A stretch of DNA of 5,042 bases from Syntrophales bacterium (lineage in GTDB: Bacteria; Desulfobacterota; Syntrophia; Syntrophales; UBA2210), in assembly GCA_028715865.1 (NCBI GenBank), contig JAQUQY010000118.1, positions 1 through 5,042 of the forward strand. Direction: 5' to 3'. The position numbers were made by a program, and so were the translations under genes. Below, in pieces: positions 1-4,994 of this stretch (within the stretch, counting starts at the first letter, position 1; each line of letters opens with the position of its first letter). Under the pieces are notes generated by a model, which worked only from the letters and a program-made list of their open reading frames with translations, had not been told where the DNA came from and did not search any database.

Positions 1-1391
1 AACAGCTGACTTACCTGCTGTTTCTCAAGATGGCCGATGAGTACGGAAGGATCTACAAGAAGGATGTGGGCATTCCGGACGAGTTCAACTGGAACAGCCT
101 GAAAAAGAAAAAGGGGGCCGACCTTGAAGCGCATTATGTCGCCCTTTTGAGGGCTCTGGGCCGGCAAAAAGGCATGATCGGGCAGATCTTTGTCAAGTCC
201 CAGAACCAGATCCAGGACCCGGCAAAGCTCTTCAAGATCATTCACATGATCGACGCGGAAGAGTGGGTTACCATGGGCGCCGACGTCAAGGGTGATATCT
301 ACGAAGGCCTGCTGGAAAAAAATGCGGAGGACGTAAAGAGCGGGGCGGGACAATATTTTACGCCCCGGCCGCTGATCCGGGCCATGGTGGAATGTGTCCG
401 GCCGGAGCCGAATAAAACCATCGCCGATCCGGCCTGCGGAACGGGCGGATTTTTCCTGGCGGCCTATGACTTTTTAGTGAGCCATCACAAGCTGGACAAG
501 GGGCAGAAAGTATTCTTGAAGAACAGCACCTTTTACGGCAATGAGATCGTTGCCAATACCCGGCGCCTGGCCCTGATGAACATGTTCCTGCACAATATCG
601 GCGAGATTACGGGTGAATCAACAATATCCCCCAATGACGCCCTGATTGCCGATACCGGGAAGCGGTACGACTATGTGCTGACCAATCCGCCCTTCGGCAA
701 GAAAAGCAGCATCACCATCACCAATGGCGAAGGCAGGCAGGACAGGGAGGATCTGCGGTACAACAGGCAGGATTTCTGGGCCAGCACCTCCAACAAGCAG
801 CTCAACTTCGTCCAGCATGTGCGCAGTATGCTGAAAACCACCGGGCAGGCGGCGGTGGTGGTCCCCGACAATGTGCTCTTTGAAGGGGGCGCCGGGGAGA
901 CGGTCCGGCGTAAGCTCATTGAGAATACGGACCTGCACACCATCCTCAGACTTCCCACGGGAATATTCTACGCCCAGGGGGTAAAGGCCAACGTGATTTT
1001 CTTTGATAACAGGCCCGCCGGTAAGGACCCCTGGACCAAAGAGGTCTGGTTTTATGATTTTCGGACGAACATCCATTTTACGAAAAAGAAGAACCAGCTG
1101 ACCTGGGAGGATCTGCAGGATTTTGTTGCCTGCTACAATCCGGAAAACCGGCACAGGAGAAAGGAAACCTGGTCGGAGCAAAACCCCGAAGGCAGGTGGC
1201 GTGTTTTTTCCCGTGACGAAATCATGGCCCGGGACAAAACGAGCCTGGACATCTTCTGGATCAGGGACCACAGCCTGGCTGACCTGGATAACCTTCCCGA
1301 CCCGGACGTGCTTGCCGAGGAGATAATCGAAAACCTCGAAGCCGGCGTTCAAAGCTTCAAGCAGATCATGGAATCGATCAACGGCCGGTGA
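1..1391 (+). CDS. hsdM: Type I restriction-modification DNA methyltransferase subunit HsdM (5' end outside window)
   Basis: HsdM transfers a methyl group from SAM to the N6 of adenine at sites chosen by an HsdS partner, and is part of the cytoplasmic HsdR/HsdM/HsdS complex. The frame is open from base 3 and reads QLTYLLFLKMADE, a conserved HsdM N-terminal helix, so the ATG at 30 is internal and roughly 30 residues are missing to the left. Counting from that ATG, residues 107-112 are GQYFTP (the family's N-terminal conserved block), 133-141 are DPACGTGGF (SAM-binding motif I) and 219-223 are NPPFG (catalytic motif IV, the NPPF form of N6-adenine methylases). The C-terminal part (about 395-450), with LPDPDVLAEEIIENLEAG, matches the usual HsdM tail, so the 3' end is complete at TGA 1389-1391. 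The methylase motifs look intact. No HsdS-like target-recognition gene follows in this window, so the specificity partner must lie elsewhere or be lost. Confidence 0.95.
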   Translation, partial: QLTYLLFLKMADEYGRIYKKDVGIPDEFNWNSLKKKKGADLEAHYVALLRALGRQKGMIGQIFVKSQNQIQDPAKLFKIIHMIDAEEWVTMGADVKGDIYEGLLEKNAEDVKSGAGQYFTPRPLIRAMVECVRPEPNKTIADPACGTGGFFLAAYDFLVSHHKLDKGQKVFLKNSTFYGNEIVANTRRLALMNMFLHNIGEITGESTISPNDALIADTGKRYDYVLTNPPFGKKSSITITNGEGRQDREDLRYNRQDFWASTSNKQLNFVQHVRSMLKTTGQAAVVVPDNVLFEGGAGETVRRKLIENTDLHTILRLPTGIFYAQGVKANVIFFDNRPAGKDPWTKEVWFYDFRTNIHFTKKKNQLTWEDLQDFVACYNPENRHRRKETWSEQNPEGRWRVFSRDEIMARDKTSLDIFWIRDHSLADLDNLPDPDVLAEEIIENLEAGVQSFKQIMESINGR

Positions 1392-1510
1392 GGGTGGAAG
1401 GAGCTGAATCAGCGGGGGCTGCCTTTTGGAAGTGCAGGAGGCTGTTGAGAGAACAGGTAAAAGAAACGGAACACGGCGCTGTAGTTGACGCGCCGGAGCC
1501 GCGCGGCTGA
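1388..1510 (+). CDS. Possible small ORF overlapping the hsdM stop (40 codons, unidentified)
   Basis: A GTG at 1388-1390 overlaps the hsdM stop in a GTGA arrangement and opens a 40-codon frame ending at TGA 1508-1510. The peptide begins MRVEGAESAGAAFW and ends DAPEPRG. A 4-bp stop/start overlap is common between coupled genes such as hsdM and hsdS, but the peptide does not resemble the start of an HsdS target-recognition domain, and no Shine-Dalgarno sequence precedes the GTG. It could be a leftover of a deleted downstream gene or a chance open frame. I do not recognise it. Confidence 0.2.
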   Translation: MRVEGAESAGAAFWKCRRLLREQVKETEHGAVVDAPEPRG

Positions 1511-1522
1511 TGCCCGCCGTCA
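1473..1522. repeat. GC-rich palindromic element between hsdM and the first TA module
   Basis: The stretch contains a perfect 12-bp palindrome, AGCCGCGCGGCT, at 1497-1508. It is flanked by TGACG (1486-1490) and its complement CGTCA (1518-1522), and by ACGGCG (1473-1478) with CGCCGT (1515-1520). No T run follows, so it is not an ordinary intrinsic terminator. It lies just upstream of the first TA promoter, where a decayed cassette recombination site could sit, but the R-box cores of an attC are not intact. Treat it as an imperfect hairpin of unknown role. Confidence 0.35.
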
Positions 1523-1538
1523 GATTTCAAAAATGGAC

Positions 1539-1576
1539 TTGACAAAAGAGGCATCCCTGCATACATTGTAATACAT
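1539..1576 (+). promoter_or_regulatory. Promoter and likely operator of the first TA operon
   Basis: A perfect -35 box TTGACA (1539-1544) is followed, after a 17-bp spacer, by TACATT (1562-1567), a 4-of-6 match to the -10 consensus. The hexamer ATACAT occurs at 1561-1566 and again at 1571-1576, exactly 10 bp (one helical turn) apart. The overlapping inverted repeats TACA-T-TGTA and TGTA-A-TACA span 1562-1575. Ribbon-helix-helix antitoxins usually repress their own operon through such short repeated sites, so autoregulation by the downstream antitoxin is likely (inference). Confidence 0.65.
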
Positions 1577-1595
1577 CGATGACAGGAGGTGCGCT

Positions 1596-1814
1596 ATGAG
1601 TACAGCGATATCAATTCGGCTTCCCAAGAACCTTGCCAGCCAACTCGACAACATTGCCAAAGAGACCGAAAGACCCCGCTCTTTCATCATTCAAAAGGCT
1701 TTGGAATCCTATATAGAGGATTTTGCGGATCTCCAGATCGCCCTGGATCGACTCCACGACAAGGGTGATGAGGTTATTTCAACCAAAGAGATGAGGAAGT
1801 CCCTTGGCCTATAA
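1596..1814 (+). CDS. Ribbon-helix-helix (CopG/RelB-like) antitoxin
   Basis: This 72-residue protein is predicted to neutralise the toxin encoded immediately downstream and to repress its own promoter. Residues 3-9 (TAISIRL) form the DNA-contacting beta strand of a ribbon-helix-helix dimer. They are followed by predicted helices at about 12-23 and 27-42; the segment RPRSFIIQKALESYIED is characteristic of CopG-type antitoxins. The rest (about 43-72, ending STKEMRKSLGL) is the expected toxin-binding tail. The start is well supported by a strong Shine-Dalgarno AGGAGGT at 1584-1590, five bases before the ATG. The stop at 1812-1814 lies inside the toxin gene, an overlap of 11 bp that indicates translational coupling. 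The family assignment is firm; the exact subfamily name is not. Confidence 0.88.
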   Translation: MSTAISIRLPKNLASQLDNIAKETERPRSFIIQKALESYIEDFADLQIALDRLHDKGDEVISTKEMRKSLGL

Positions 1815-2064
1815 CATCGTTTACAAGAAGTCAGTCTACCGGGACATCAGAAACCTATCGAAGACAGAAGCAAAAAGAATCCTTGACCTTATTGAGACGG
1901 CATTGATTAAGAACCCTGAATCCAATCCTACACTCAAGGGTCAGTTTGCCGGACTTCGCAAGTATCGCATCGGTGACTACAGAGCAATCTATGCCTTGTT
2001 GGGTCTTGACATTCTCATCCTCAGAATCGGCAATCGGAAGGATGTTTATAAAGGAGAAATCTAA
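1804..2064 (+). CDS. RelE/ParE-superfamily toxin (likely RelE-type mRNA interferase), TTG start
   Basis: This 86-residue protein is the toxin of the first module. RelE-type toxins cleave mRNA in the ribosomal A site and arrest translation until neutralised. The diagnostic C-terminal half is present: LKGQFAGLRKYRIGDYRAIY (about 44-63), then ILRIGNRKDVY (72-82). Basic residues R52, R55, R60, R74 and R78 and a late tyrosine, Y82, correspond in style to the catalytic basic/tyrosine set of RelE. An in-frame TGA at 1792-1794 rules out any earlier start, so the TTG at 1804-1806 is the only reasonable one; AGGAAG at 1794-1799 can serve as its ribosome site. The weak start and the overlap with the antitoxin gene would keep toxin yield below antitoxin yield. 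The stop codon TAA (2062-2064) lies inside the R-box of an attC-like element. Length is normal for the family and no key segment is missing. Confidence 0.87.
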   Translation: MAYNIVYKKSVYRDIRNLSKTEAKRILDLIETALIKNPESNPTLKGQFAGLRKYRIGDYRAIYALLGLDILILRIGNRKDVYKGEI

Positions 2065-2115
2065 CCAATCACTGGTGCGGACGCAAAAGACGCGCCGCAC
2101 AGCTCAACGTTGGCG
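2059..2115 (+). repeat. attC: attC-like integron cassette recombination site (putative)
   Basis: The element opens with ATCTAAC (2059-2065), an exact match to the attC core RYYYAAC, and closes with GTTGGCG (2109-2115), whose GTT pairs with that AAC although the rest departs from GTTRRRY. Between them GTGCGG (2075-2080) pairs with CCGCAC (2095-2100), A2081 is bulged, CGC (2082-2084) pairs with GCG (2092-2094), and the loop is 7 nt. Extra unpaired bases on the 5' arm only, a 57-bp length and a gene stop codon inside the first core box are all typical of attC sites. No integrase gene is visible in the window, so function cannot be claimed. Confidence 0.55.
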
Positions 2116-2148
2116 TTTTCTAACAAAGTCAGTGCTTGAATTTTTAAT

Positions 2149-2188
2149 TTGATTAATAGGTTGTTTGGTGATACATCCAAATGTATTA
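2149..2188 (+). promoter_or_regulatory. Promoter and palindromic operator of the second TA operon
   Basis: A perfect inverted repeat, ATACAT (2171-2176) - CCAA - ATGTAT (2181-2186), lies directly upstream of the Shine-Dalgarno of the Phd/YefM antitoxin gene and extends by one more matched base pair to 2169-2188 with one mismatch. TTGATT (2149-2154), a 17-bp spacer and TACATC (2172-2177) give a weak sigma70-type promoter whose -10 box falls inside the operator. Binding of the antitoxin-toxin complex here would block transcription. The palindrome is plainly visible; the promoter boxes are weak matches. Confidence 0.55.
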
Positions 2189-2201
2189 AAGGAGGTACGC
2201 C

Positions 2202-2480
2202 ATGAGCAAATTAGCTAATATAATCCCTGTGAGCGACTTAAGGCAGGATGCTGCTAAGCTATTAAAAAAATTAAATAAAGACAATGAGCCTTTAATCATT
2301 ACCCAAAGGGGGCGCGCAGCAGCTGTGTTGATTGGAGTTGAAGCTTATGAAAAATCCGAGAACGAAAAGGAGCTCCTGAGGCTTTTGGCCAGGGGTGATC
2401 GGGAGGTTGAATTAGGTGAAGGATATGACCTCAATACGGTCCTTGCCGAAGCCGACGCAATTTTGGCCAAGGAGTCATAG
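2202..2480 (+). CDS. Phd/YefM-family antitoxin
   Basis: This 92-residue protein is predicted to bind and neutralise the ParE-type toxin encoded next and to repress the shared operon. The N-terminal half has the family signature: IIPVSDLRQDAAKLLKKL (7-24), then PLIITQRGRAAAVLIGVEAYE (30-50), the beta strands and DNA-binding fold of Phd/YefM dimers. The tail (about 51-92), rich in Glu and Leu, is the flexible toxin-embracing region. A strong Shine-Dalgarno AAGGAGGT (2189-2196) sits five bases before the ATG, fixing the start. The stop TAG (2478-2480) shares its last base with the GTG start of the toxin gene, so the two are translationally coupled. The coding DNA is more AT-rich than the flanking methyltransferase genes, suggesting separate origin. 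Confidence 0.9.
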   Translation: MSKLANIIPVSDLRQDAAKLLKKLNKDNEPLIITQRGRAAAVLIGVEAYEKSENEKELLRLLARGDREVELGEGYDLNTVLAEADAILAKES

Positions 2481-2770
2481 TGAAGGTACAATTTACCCCT
2501 TCTGCCCGCAACCAATTTCTTTCTGCACTATCCTACATCAAACGGGATAAGCCATCTGCTGCAATTAGCTTTCGAGAAAAAGCTGAAACGATTTTGCGAA
2601 GACTCGAAACATTACCTGAGTCCGGAAGAATCATACCGGAATTTCTCGAACTTCCATACCGTGAAGTTATTGTGTCGCCTTATCGGTTCTTTTATAGAAT
2701 AAAAAGCGATATTGTTTGGATAGTAGCAGTATGGCATGGCGCGCAGCTTCCAAGAGAACCAAAACTTTGA
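2480..2770 (+). CDS. ParE-type toxin of the RelE/ParE superfamily, GTG start
   Basis: This 96-residue protein is the toxin of the second module. ParE members studied so far poison DNA gyrase, while relatives in the same fold cleave mRNA; the target here cannot be read from sequence. Visible family features are FTPSARNQFLSALSYI (5-20), the helical region SFREKAETILRRLETLPESGR (30-50), PE at 53-54, YREVIVSPYRFFYRI (60-74) and VAVWHGAQLP (82-91), the usual closing strand with a His-Gly pair. The start is GTG at 2480-2482, overlapping the antitoxin stop by one base; translation probably relies on coupling. Length is normal and the frame is intact, so the module is probably active. A terminator-like hairpin follows 16 bp after the stop. 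Confidence 0.88.
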   Translation: MKVQFTPSARNQFLSALSYIKRDKPSAAISFREKAETILRRLETLPESGRIIPEFLELPYREVIVSPYRFFYRIKSDIVWIVAVWHGAQLPREPKL

Positions 2771-2785
2771 CGCCGACATGGCGCT

Positions 2786-2823
2786 GCTGGGGGCGGCGAG
2801 GACCATGCCGCCCCGGAGCTTTT
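2786..2823 (+). terminator. Rho-independent terminator-like hairpin after the second TA operon
   Basis: GGGGCGGC (2790-2797) and GCCGCCCC (2807-2814) form a perfect 8-bp GC-rich stem with a 9-nt loop. GCT (2786-2788) and AGC (2817-2819) extend it across a small internal mismatch. Four T residues follow (2820-2823). The T run is short but the position, between the toxin stop and the next gene, fits a terminator. It implies that the methyltransferase gene has its own promoter or depends on readthrough. Confidence 0.6.
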
Positions 2824-2848
2824 CGATAGGCCGTTTAAGGACTGAATC

Positions 2849-3628
2849 ATGGACATATGGAAATTCTTCGACATCACTCACCGCGAACACGTGGTATGCA
2901 ACCCTACGAGCGAGGAGAAACTGACGCGTCTCGTGGAGCTCCTGCGCCTCCCGACCGGCGCGCAGGTGGTTGACATTGCCTGCGGGAAAGGCGAGTTCCT
3001 GATTCGCCTGGCAGAAGCCTATGGCGTTCGTGGCGTAGGGATCGACATTTCTCCTTTCTTTATCGCCGAAGCAGAGAGAAGAATTGAGATGCGGGCATCG
3101 GGCGCGGGCATCACTTTCACTCAGATGAATGGTGCGGATTTCAAGCCAGACGAGCCGGAAAGCCTCGATCTGGCATCATGTATCGGCGCCGGCTGGGTTT
3201 TCGGGGGGCACGCTGATACCCTCGAAGCCCTGAACCGCATGGTGAAACCCGGCGGCTGGGTAATCGTGGGAGAGCCATACTGGCGGCGGGAGCCGTCCGA
3301 GGACTACCTGGAGGCATCTGGGGTCGCCAAAGAGGACTTCGGGAGTCACTTTTCCAATGCAGAAGCCGGAGAGCGGCGAGGATTGGATTTCGTTCACGCC
3401 ATTGTGAGCAGCAACGACGACTGGGACAGGTACGAAGGCCTCCAATGGTACGCGACGGCCGAGTACGCTCGCACCCATCCAGATGATCCGGACGTGGCGA
3501 CGTTGGTTGAGCGAGTGGAGAAGGCCAAAACAACATACCTGCGTTGGGGACGCGACACGCTTGGTTGGGCCATCTACATGTTCAGGCGGCGCACTTCTCA
3601 GCTCCCGAGTGGCACGTCACTGGACTGA
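2849..3628 (+). CDS. Class I SAM-dependent methyltransferase, substrate unknown
   Basis: This 259-residue cytoplasmic protein carries the Rossmann-like methyltransferase fold. Motif I, VVDIACGKGEF, lies at residues 40-50. The acidic end of strand 2 is GVGIDIS (63-68), with D66 expected to hold the SAM ribose. NGADF (94-98) is the adenine-side acidic region, and the post-motif MVKPGGWVIVGEPYW (131-145) resembles the LKPGG block of UbiE/small-molecule methyltransferases. No DNA-methylase NPPY/DPPY motif is present, so it is unlikely to modify DNA. The C-terminal third (about 165-250) has no motif I can name; it is rich in Trp, Tyr and acidic residues and may form the substrate lid. The ATG at 2849 follows AAGGA (2837-2841) at good spacing. 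It stands alone, separated from the TA module by a terminator-like hairpin, so its neighbours do not suggest a pathway. Confidence 0.85.
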   Translation: MDIWKFFDITHREHVVCNPTSEEKLTRLVELLRLPTGAQVVDIACGKGEFLIRLAEAYGVRGVGIDISPFFIAEAERRIEMRASGAGITFTQMNGADFKPDEPESLDLASCIGAGWVFGGHADTLEALNRMVKPGGWVIVGEPYWRREPSEDYLEASGVAKEDFGSHFSNAEAGERRGLDFVHAIVSSNDDWDRYEGLQWYATAEYARTHPDDPDVATLVERVEKAKTTYLRWGRDTLGWAIYMFRRRTSQLPSGTSLD

Positions 3629-3674
3629 TCGGAAACAGGACCGACTGTGACGAGATCGTAAGCCTGACCAAGTT

Positions 3675-3722
3675 ATGCTAAAGACGGCTCATCACCGCCG
3701 CAGACGGCGCCGTTAGCCGCAT
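3675..3722. repeat. Degenerate attC-like palindromic element after the methyltransferase gene
   Basis: ATGC (3675-3678) pairs with GCAT (3719-3722) and ACGGC (3684-3688) with GCCGT (3709-3713). The inner part holds the perfect 10-bp palindrome ACGGCGCCGT (3704-3713) and a direct repeat AGACGGC (3682-3688 and 3702-3708). The 3' end reads GTTAGCC, close to the attC core GTTRRRY, but the 5' partner is only GCTAA. It lies about 50 bp after the methyltransferase stop. It could be a decayed attC or simply an intergenic hairpin. Confidence 0.35.
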
Positions 3723-3739
3723 ATAAACTGTAGGTTTAT
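3723..3739. promoter_or_regulatory. Small inverted repeat upstream of the lipoprotein gene
   Basis: ATAAAC (3723-3728) and GTTTAT (3734-3739) form a perfect 6-bp inverted repeat with a 5-nt spacer, overlapping TATAAA (3722-3727), which could be a -10 box. I see no matching -35 at normal spacing, so promoter assignment is weak. It may be an operator or a leader hairpin for the gene starting at 3765. Confidence 0.25.
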
Positions 3740-3764
3740 GAAATAATAGGAGAAATAGGAAACA

Positions 3765-4538
3765 ATGAAAACGTATATTATTGTATTCTCGTTTTTGATG
3801 CTCCTCGGCTGCGCGGTGACGCCGCCCGTGCAGCAAATGACGGTGGAACCATATACCGCCACATTTGATTATACCCCGGATACGCAAGCCGCCCCCAACT
3901 CCTCGGGGGTGACCTTTACGATCTCGAACGGCAGTTATAAGACCAATAGCAAAGATATGCCGTGGTTTACGTATCCCCAATTTGCTGATCTGGAAAACGG
4001 CATAAAGAGCGATCTTGGCGAAATCCTTATTGCCAAGGGATTCAGCGTCATCGGACCGTTTGGTTCATACGACTTGATACCCTATTCTGATAAGAAAAAC
4101 ATTGATATGCTTCTCGTCCCACAGGTAGAGCTTCATATCAAAATAAAGGACCCGAAATCGCAAGTAGAGAACATCTGGGCGGCTCCTCCCGTCGATATTC
4201 TGACTGGCAATGTCGAAGTGAGCGGAAAGGTGACCGTTGAATTAAGGGAGATTGCTACCTTGGTGCTGATGTGGGTAAAGAGTGTTCCCTTTGAGGAATT
4301 TGAATTTTCTTACAGGGTCCGTAATAGTCCATTTTACAACAAGAAGCACGGCATAGTATTTGATCTGAAGCCCATTATCATAACCGACGTGGCTAAAGGC
4401 GTAGAATCTCAATATCCTGAGATCATGGCTACTATCGCGAGCCTCATCGATGCCGAAGAAGTGAATATTATCAAGAAGCAATGTCAGGAAGTCAGAAAAG
4501 GAAATATGTCCAACCAGGGGATGCAACCTGCAAAATGA
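3765..4538 (+). CDS. Predicted outer-membrane lipoprotein, possibly HpaA-like
   Basis: This 257-residue protein begins with a short signal peptide: K2, a hydrophobic stretch at 4-14, and a lipobox LLGC at 13-16. Cleavage before C16 and lipidation are therefore expected, and Ala at +2 agrees with sorting to the outer membrane. The mature part has no further membrane segment. The region 73-125 (FADLENGIKSDLGEILIAKGF, then a strand pattern around NIDMLLVPQVELHI) recalls the layout of HpaA/neuraminyllactose-binding-type lipoproteins, where a helix before a 'KGF.VI' strand precedes beta strands; this is a weak resemblance, not an assignment. The ATG is supported by AGGA at 3757-3760. The last ten residues (MSNQGMQPAK) are encoded by the arm of a palindromic element, so the native C-terminus may have been replaced or extended by it. 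Function and partner are unknown. Confidence 0.8.
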   Translation: MKTYIIVFSFLMLLGCAVTPPVQQMTVEPYTATFDYTPDTQAAPNSSGVTFTISNGSYKTNSKDMPWFTYPQFADLENGIKSDLGEILIAKGFSVIGPFGSYDLIPYSDKKNIDMLLVPQVELHIKIKDPKSQVENIWAAPPVDILTGNVEVSGKVTVELREIATLVLMWVKSVPFEEFEFSYRVRNSPFYNKKHGIVFDLKPIIITDVAKGVESQYPEIMATIASLIDAEEVNIIKKQCQEVRKGNMSNQGMQPAK

Positions 4539-4568
4539 CCCTCGCAAATGCGGGTTGCTTTGCGCCTG
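4508..4568 (+). repeat. Degenerate attC-like hairpin overlapping the end of the lipoprotein gene
   Basis: GTCCAAC (4508-4514) matches the attC core RYYYAAC exactly. CAGG (4515-4518) pairs with CCTG (4565-4568), GCAACC (4523-4528) with GGTTGC (4553-4558), and GCA (4530-4532) with TGC (4549-4551), with one T/G apposition between the last two helices. The lipoprotein stop (4536-4538) lies in the loop. The expected second core GTTRRRY is not found after CCTG, so the site would be decayed. It is not followed by a long T run, making a simple terminator less likely. Confidence 0.42.
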
Positions 4569-4595
4569 ATTCAACCCGATATGAGGCGAAAAGCC

Positions 4596-4953
4596 ATGAA
4601 TAATCTGATCGTGTATCTGAATACCGAGAGAGCCGGATCGTTTTCCGGGACTAGCCGTCAATGAAATTTTCTGCATGACTCTGGCCCGGGCAGTTGGCTT
4701 GAACGCATCCAATGCCGAATATCGTCTGATCGGAAGAAAACAGTGCATTCTGGGTCAAAGATATGACCGGCCAACCAATGAAGTCGGCCATACGATTCGA
4801 CTTCACCAGGAGGACTTTTGCCAGGCACTGGGATTTCCGCCGGAGCGAAAGTACCAGGCAGAAGGAGGCCCGACGCTTGGCGACTGCATTTCCCTGCTTC
4901 GGGACTGGTCAACAACGCCTGTTCTTGATATTCCCAACTTCATCTGGCTTTGA
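4596..4953 (+). pseudogene. hipA: hipA kinase-toxin gene remnant, internally deleted and 3'-truncated
   Basis: HipA is a Ser/Thr-type kinase toxin usually encoded directly after its HipB antitoxin. Here ATG 4596 starts MNNLIVYLNTERAGSF, like the HipA N-terminal domain, but that frame soon stops at TGA 4662-4664. From about 4636 the next frame reads RFPGLAVNEIFCMTLARAVGLN, then GQRYDR, then RLHQEDFCQALG (HQEDFCQALG encoded at 4804-4833) and PPERKYQAEGGPTLGDC, unmistakably the HipA kinase region. The two pieces meet near 4636-4645. In intact HipA they are separated by some 150 residues, so a few hundred bases have been lost with a frame change. The second piece ends at TGA 4951-4953, before the catalytic loop (GNxDxHxKN type) and the Mg-binding region, so no kinase can be made. 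No intact hipB precedes it. An ORF from ATG 4675 is merely the in-frame part of this remnant. Confidence 0.82.
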
Positions 4954-4994
4954 CAACCGAAAATTGACCATCTGTGACAACCCAATTTTGACCA
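4951..4994 (+). repeat. Two 20-bp direct repeats, probable end of an insertion element (IS21-like)
   Basis: The units at 4951-4970 and 4975-4994 both begin TGACAACC and end TTGACCA, agree at 17 of 20 positions and are separated by TCTG. Repeated 20-bp-scale units near the termini are a feature of IS21-family elements, where they bind the transposase. They begin exactly where recognisable hipA sequence ends, suggesting an element inserted into hipA. No transposase is visible before the window ends at 5042, so the family assignment is an inference. Confidence 0.45.

Noticed and set aside
618..1352. 244-codon open frame on the - strand
   Set aside because: It lies wholly inside hsdM, whose + strand frame has clear methylase motifs; the antisense peptide shows no family signature and is a composition-driven shadow.
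1946..2152. 68-codon + strand frame across the toxin end and attC-like element
   Set aside because: Overlaps the RelE-type toxin out of frame and has no ribosome site or domain; a shadow.
3141..3536. 131-codon open frame on the - strand inside the methyltransferase gene
   Set aside because: Antisense to a well-supported methyltransferase frame, rich in Arg/Pro/Ser as expected of a GC-rich shadow.
4523..4560. Rho-independent terminator for the lipoprotein gene
   Set aside because: The stem is 10 bp with a 16-nt loop and only three T residues follow, and the stem arm encodes the protein's last residues; described as an attC-like hairpin instead.
4242..4748. 168-codon open frame on the - strand across the lipoprotein end and hipA remnant
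   Set aside because: It crosses two unrelated + strand genes and the hairpin between them, has no recognisable domain and no ribosome site.
4675..4953. Independent 92-codon gene from ATG 4675
   Set aside because: HipA similarity continues upstream of this ATG (PGLAVNEIFC), so the ATG is internal to a broken hipA, not the start of a small gene.
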